A stretch of DNA of 64,000 bases from positions 1,736,001 to 1,800,000 of the forward strand of contig OZ218953.1 of assembly GCA_965112735.1 (NCBI GenBank), in the 5' to 3' direction. A program made the position numbers and the translations under genes. Under the pieces are notes generated by a model. The model saw only the letters and a program-made list of their open reading frames with translations. It ran no database searches and was not told the origin of the DNA. Source of the DNA: Phaeosaccion multiseriatum (lineage: Eukaryota > Ochrophyta, other classes). Numbering within the stretch: position 1 is the first letter of the stretch; each line of letters begins with the position of its first letter. This document shows, one piece after another, positions 59,980 to 64,000 of this stretch.

Positions 59980-62900
59980 ACAGAGTGCTTTCTTGCAGAC
60001 GCAGCCCGCATGGCAGAGTGAGGCCAAGCAGATCATACAGAGGGTGCCCTACACAGTTCGCTTCCATCTCTATCAAGCCAAGGACCTTCCTGCCTCCGAT
60101 GACAGCGGCCTGCTGGACCCCTATTTTAAGGTGAGTCAGTGTGAGGTGATGAGATCGTTGATGGGGGCCAGAAGAGCAAAAAGTCGAAATCCAGTACTAC
60201 GTGGGGGAAAAAAAAGTGCATACTAATCATGACTTGCATTGAATGGAATTCAATTGAATGGCGAATTGCAAAAAAAGGTCAACGTCGCCGGCCAGAGGTG
60301 GAACACGGAGAAGCACGAGGAGCCGGGCACTAAATCGCACATTCTGCGCAAGAGAGCCACCACGGAACCCATGTACTACCACACACAGGACTTCCAAGTC
60401 CTCATGCCGCCGCCCGAGTTCAAGTCTTTCTGGCCGCAGGTCAATGTGCAGCTCTGGGACAAAGACTCATTCCGTGACGACTACTGCGGAACACTCTTTT
60501 GCCCCCTTTCGGACGCGGAGTATGAGGAGACGCAGGCCGCGGGGCAGGAGATACGCCACCCCCAGCTCCCTACCTGGAGAGACTTCTTCCTTGAGGAGGA
60601 AGGGGACGGAGAGGGCTCCTTACTCAGCTCTGTGCAGGTCGTGCGGCGGAGGGACCCCAACCCTTCCTCGCCGCTCCCCAAGCCACCTTCAATTGTGCCG
60701 GACCGTGTGCCTGCGTTCCTGGAGATTATCGCCGTCGGAGTGAGGGGCTTGGAGCCCTACGCGATGCTTCCCATTCAGGTGAGAGCGCGTGTGTGAGAGA
60801 CAAGAGAGAGAGCGCGTGTGTGGGTGGGGGTGGGGGTGGGGGTGCGCGTGTGGATGTGGACGGGGGTGGGGGTGGGTGCGTAACTACTCACGAACGCCTT
60901 GTTACCCCTCCTCCGTTCTTCTAAACCCCTCGTTACCGCTCCTCCTTTCTTTCAACTCCTCTCGTTTACCTCTCGTTGAACAATAACCCTCGTTAACCCC
61001 CCCCCCGTCAGTACCCTTACATGGAGCTCGAAGTGGACGTGTCCAGAGACGACAAGCGCATCTCCAAGACAGAAAACTCCAAGAAGCCCGACGGACCCAA
61101 CGCCAACTTCCTTCAGCGCATCACCATGCGGGCTCTCCTGCCCAAGAACGACATCTTTGCCCCGCGCATCAAGGTTCGCGTGTTCGATACACGGCTAGGC
61201 GGCTTCACCAAGCCCCTCGTGGCGGTCGGGGACATCAGGTCAGTGGGTGGAGGGGAGGGGAGGACGAGGTGATCGACATGCGAACAACAAGAAAGGAGGA
61301 GGAGGAGGAGGAGGGGGAGGAGGAGAAGAAAGATGAGGAAGACGAATGAAAAACTAGCAAGAAGACGAACAAGAAGATTTGCGGTTGCGTCCTTCCTACT
61401 AACCCTCCTCTCCTCTGCTCTGCTCTCCCGTCTTCTCTCTGTCGCCCCGCACAGCCTAGAAAAGAAGCTTCCCTGGACGGATGCGTACAGCCCCCCCACC
61501 GCCAACCCTAGAGCGGCGGCGGCCATCGCCATGAAGGACAAGAGGGGAGGAGAGGGTGCCCAGGTCAGTCAGTCAGTCAGTCAGTCAGTCAGTGCTTCGT
61601 GTTGGTCAGTTAGTCAGGCAGTCGGTTAGGCAGGTAGGCAGTCAGTCAGTCAGTCAGTCAGTCAATCGGCTGGGCAGTCAGGCAGTCAGTCAGGTAGGTA
61701 GTCGGTTAGATAGAGGCAGGTAGGCAGGCATATGGGCAGGCATGAAGAGCGCGATTGACGTCGGTGAGGGAATGGGAGGGAGAGGGGCTTGAAGCAGTGT
61801 GTGTGTTTCCCCAACCTACGCCTTTCGAGATTGCCTCGCTCTCACTCTTGAGTCTCTGTCCGTTCCTCTTTCTCCCCCTCTCCCCCTCCCTCCCTCCCTC
61901 CGTCTCTCCTTCCCCTCTCCCAAAAGGAGTCTAAGGAGAGCGGCGACCCCCTCCCCCCTCCTCCCGTGAAGCGCAGCAGGAGTGTCATCTCGAGGGGCAG
62001 CAGGCCCGGCAGCCGCCACATGAGTAGCTCCTCCCTCCTCTCTGAGCTCGAAAGGGCCCAACAAGCCACCCAAGCAGACGCAGCAGGAGGAGCCATGACG
62101 GTGGTGGGAGGAGAGGCTGGGACAGGGGCAGGGGGGGGCGCTGTGGAAATGCAAAAGATGTCAGGGGAGGAGGCAGGGGCAGGAGCGGGAGCAGGAGGAG
62201 TGCTGGGGGGGGTTGTCGTGGATACGGGTGATGAGGTAACGGCGAGTAAGGTCCAGGGCGGTGCGCGGCTAGACTCCAGCCAGGCCCTCGAGGCCCTGCA
62301 AGGAGGGAAGAGCGACGAGTGGGAGGCCGAGGAGCCTCCGACCTACATGAAGGGTCGGCGACAGCTCAACTCAGACCTCGAGGAGGAGCTGGTGACCACT
62401 CCTTTTGAGACGTACGAGTTGTTCCGTGGGCAAAGGTTCGGCGGAGGGGAGGGCTACCGCTGCGTCGGGTTCTTCAAGTGCCTAGTGAGAGTCACAGAGG
62501 AGGACCCTGACGACGACTTGCTCTTTGTGGATGCGAGCGCGTTTGGGAGCTTGGAGGAGGCGCGCAAGGAGAACGCACGGGTATTGGGGGAGCTGCTGAT
62601 ACCCAAAGCGTACAAGGTGCGGCTGTACGTGTTGCAGGCCAAGAACCTTACCCCGATGGACCCGGGCATTGGCGGGCGGCCGGGTAAGAGCGACCCTTAC
62701 CTCCTCACCAAACTGGGGAAGGAGACGGTGGATGACTCCGACAGTTACATCCTCGATGTAACGGATGCCGACCTGTACAAGTGCGTGGAGTTTAATGCAG
62801 AGCTGCCCGGAGCCTCCCGAATGGAGATTAACGTGATGGATTATGACGACATTGGTTTCAATGAGCTCATCGGTCGAACCAACATTGACTTGGAGGACCG

Positions 62901-63451
62901 CTGGTTCGATTCCCGATGGCAGGCGCTGGGGCTGGAGAATCGAAATATCGATCTCGACAACGTTTCCAAGTCGCGATACCAAACCAAACCCCTGGAGCTG
63001 CGGCCCCTCACCATCCCTACTGCAAAGGCGCCCCAGGGAATGTTGCAATGCTGGGTGGACATTCTCACGCCCGCAGACGCGGGCCTTTTCCAGCCGGATG
63101 ATGTGGCCCTCCCGCCTGTGGCGCAGTTCGAGGTGCGAGTGGTGATATGGAAGTGCAAGGAGGTCGTCGCCATGGACACTTTGGAGAACATGAATGACTT
63201 GTACGTCAAAGCGTGGGTGGAGGGCTGCGATCCGCAAGTGACAGACACGCATTGGCGAGCCAAGAGCGGCAAGGGCAGCTTCAACTGGCGTATGAAGTTC
63301 AAGGTGGACTTGGGGCCACGCACCCGCTCCTACAAGTTCCCCTATTTGACCCTTCAGATGTGGGACAAGGACGTTGTAATGCACAATGACGTCATCGCGG
63401 AGAGCATGGTGGACCTCGGAGCGGCCTTCAGGAGAGCTTTCAAGAAGAAGG

Positions 63452-63498
<47 letters not shown>

Positions 63499-64000
63499 TG
63501 TTTGTGGGTGCGTGGGTACGTGTGTGGGTTGCATGCGTGAGTCGGTTGATGTTCTGCGCGCTGACACTTTCCCCTCATGACTCGCCCACTCACTCATTCA
63601 CTCATCTCTCACCCACTCCCTCACTCGCTCATTCACTCAGTCACTAACTCAGTCACTTACTCAGTCACTCAACTAAGTCAATCAACACAATCTTTCCGCT
63701 CACTCGCTCCCCTCCCTCACTCTCAATCCTACCCACTGTGCGAGAACTGCTACCACTGTGTTTGATGCCTTCTCTCACCCCCCCCCCCTTCCCCCCCCCC
63801 CCCCTCCTCCCCGCCCATCTTCCCTCTCTCCACAGACGGTGATCATGTTCGAAGACACCGCTGAGAAGATTGCCCAGCTCAAGGCGGAGGCGGAGGCGGA
63901 CGCTGCCAACATGGCCATTGACTCCGCTAATCCCAACCCCGCTGATGGGATGGCGCAGCAGTCCCAAGGGCTGTTGCAGCAACAGGGTGACTCTGCAGCA
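53882..64000 (+). CDS. Ferlin-family multi-C2 protein, 3' partial
   Basis: Twenty-one exons close in phase, giving 1647 residues before the edge: 53882-53929, 54152-54205, 54579-54677, 54922-55101, 55526-55681, 55887-56051, 56225-56326, 56627-56749, 57414-57470, 57726-57846, 58007-58143, 58246-58554, 58677-58907, 59067-59376, 59552-59724, 59984-60130, 60278-60778, 61012-61238, 61455-61563, 61927-63453, 63836->64000. Ferlins are tail-anchored Ca2+/phospholipid sensors in membrane fusion and repair. Six C2-like regions are visible: TSDPLVKIIFGG with VWNETFDIF; LRGEDPSGTSDPVVYIE; VERFWLVTTVWKAEYLPV; FHLYQAKDLPASDDSGLLDP; VRLYVLQAKNLTPMDPG with NVMDYDDIGFNELIG; and VRVVIWKCKEVVAMD with YVKAWVEG. 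GYIKLSIQVVGPGDKIKL is a ferlin linker hallmark. The C-terminal anchor would lie beyond the window. Exon 16 may instead start at 59999. Confidence 0.92.
56750..57110 (+). repeat. (TATG)n tetranucleotide array
   Basis: About 350 bp of TATG with TGTG and AGCA variants, starting at the donor of ferlin exon 8 (intron 56750-57413). Confidence 0.95.
59475..59498 (-). repeat. Dispersed motif copy in a ferlin intron
   Basis: CTGTATCACCAACTGCTG, 55-80 bp upstream of the acceptor at 59551, followed by a degenerate second copy. Confidence 0.7.
59738..59978 (+). repeat. Paired (GT)n and (CA)n tracts in one intron
   Basis: (GT)n at 59738-59776 next to the donor, and (CA)n at 59921-59978 next to the acceptor of the ferlin intron 59725-59983. 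The two are mutually complementary in the transcript. Confidence 0.9.

Overview
This is a eukaryotic nuclear window. It has intron-dense genes with ordinary GT-AG splice sites, clean splice phases, single-gene transcription units on both strands, and introns packed with microsatellites. The gene set (soluble-type adenylyl cyclase, six-C2 ferlin, PP2C, a long PPR protein, PDAP1, the complex I methyltransferase NDUFAF7/MidA, a DUF4246 protein) and a CryptonS-like tyrosine recombinase suggest a protist, most plausibly a stramenopile or other secondary alga. That placement is an inference and I cannot name a genus.

Layout: 1-15.4 kb (+) class III adenylyl cyclase with a fused STAND/AAA-type ATPase region, 5' end cut by the window. 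15.4-16.8 kb intergenic with tandem repeats. 16.8-19.4 kb (-) Cys-rich 211-residue protein. 20.2-22.7 kb (-) PDAP1 with an added SAP-like tail. 22.8-26.6 kb (+) NDUFAF7/MidA, sharing a 159-bp divergent promoter with PDAP1. 27.5-30.8 kb (-) PP2C phosphatase. 32.1-39.3 kb (-) PPR protein with about 20 repeats. 39.6-42.8 kb (+) DUF4246 protein, divergent from the PPR gene. 43.3-45.8 kb (-) secreted Cys-rich protein with three repeats. 46.0-53.7 kb mobile-element island: a 4.46-kb element with long inverted termini, a 5-bp target duplication and a tyrosine-recombinase gene, apparently inserted into an older, decayed RING plus reverse-transcriptase element. 53.9-64 kb (+) ferlin, continuing past the right edge.

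For the PDAP1, MidA, PP2C, PPR, DUF4246 and both Cys-rich genes, hand-built exon models close perfectly in phase from ATG to stop. The ferlin closes in phase to the window edge. The cyclase model is firm over most exons but uncertain at about 9.8-11.2 kb and at the 3' end. There is no operon logic. cAMP signalling (cyclase), Ca2+/membrane fusion (ferlin), dephosphorylation (PP2C) and organelle functions (MidA, probably PPR) are independent genes.

The most unusual signals are a dispersed motif close to CAGTTGGTGATACAGCAGC recurring on both strands in exons, introns and a 3' UTR, the nested mobile-element island, PPR introns recurring at two repeat-relative positions, and complementary (GT)n/(CA)n tracts at opposite ends of introns.
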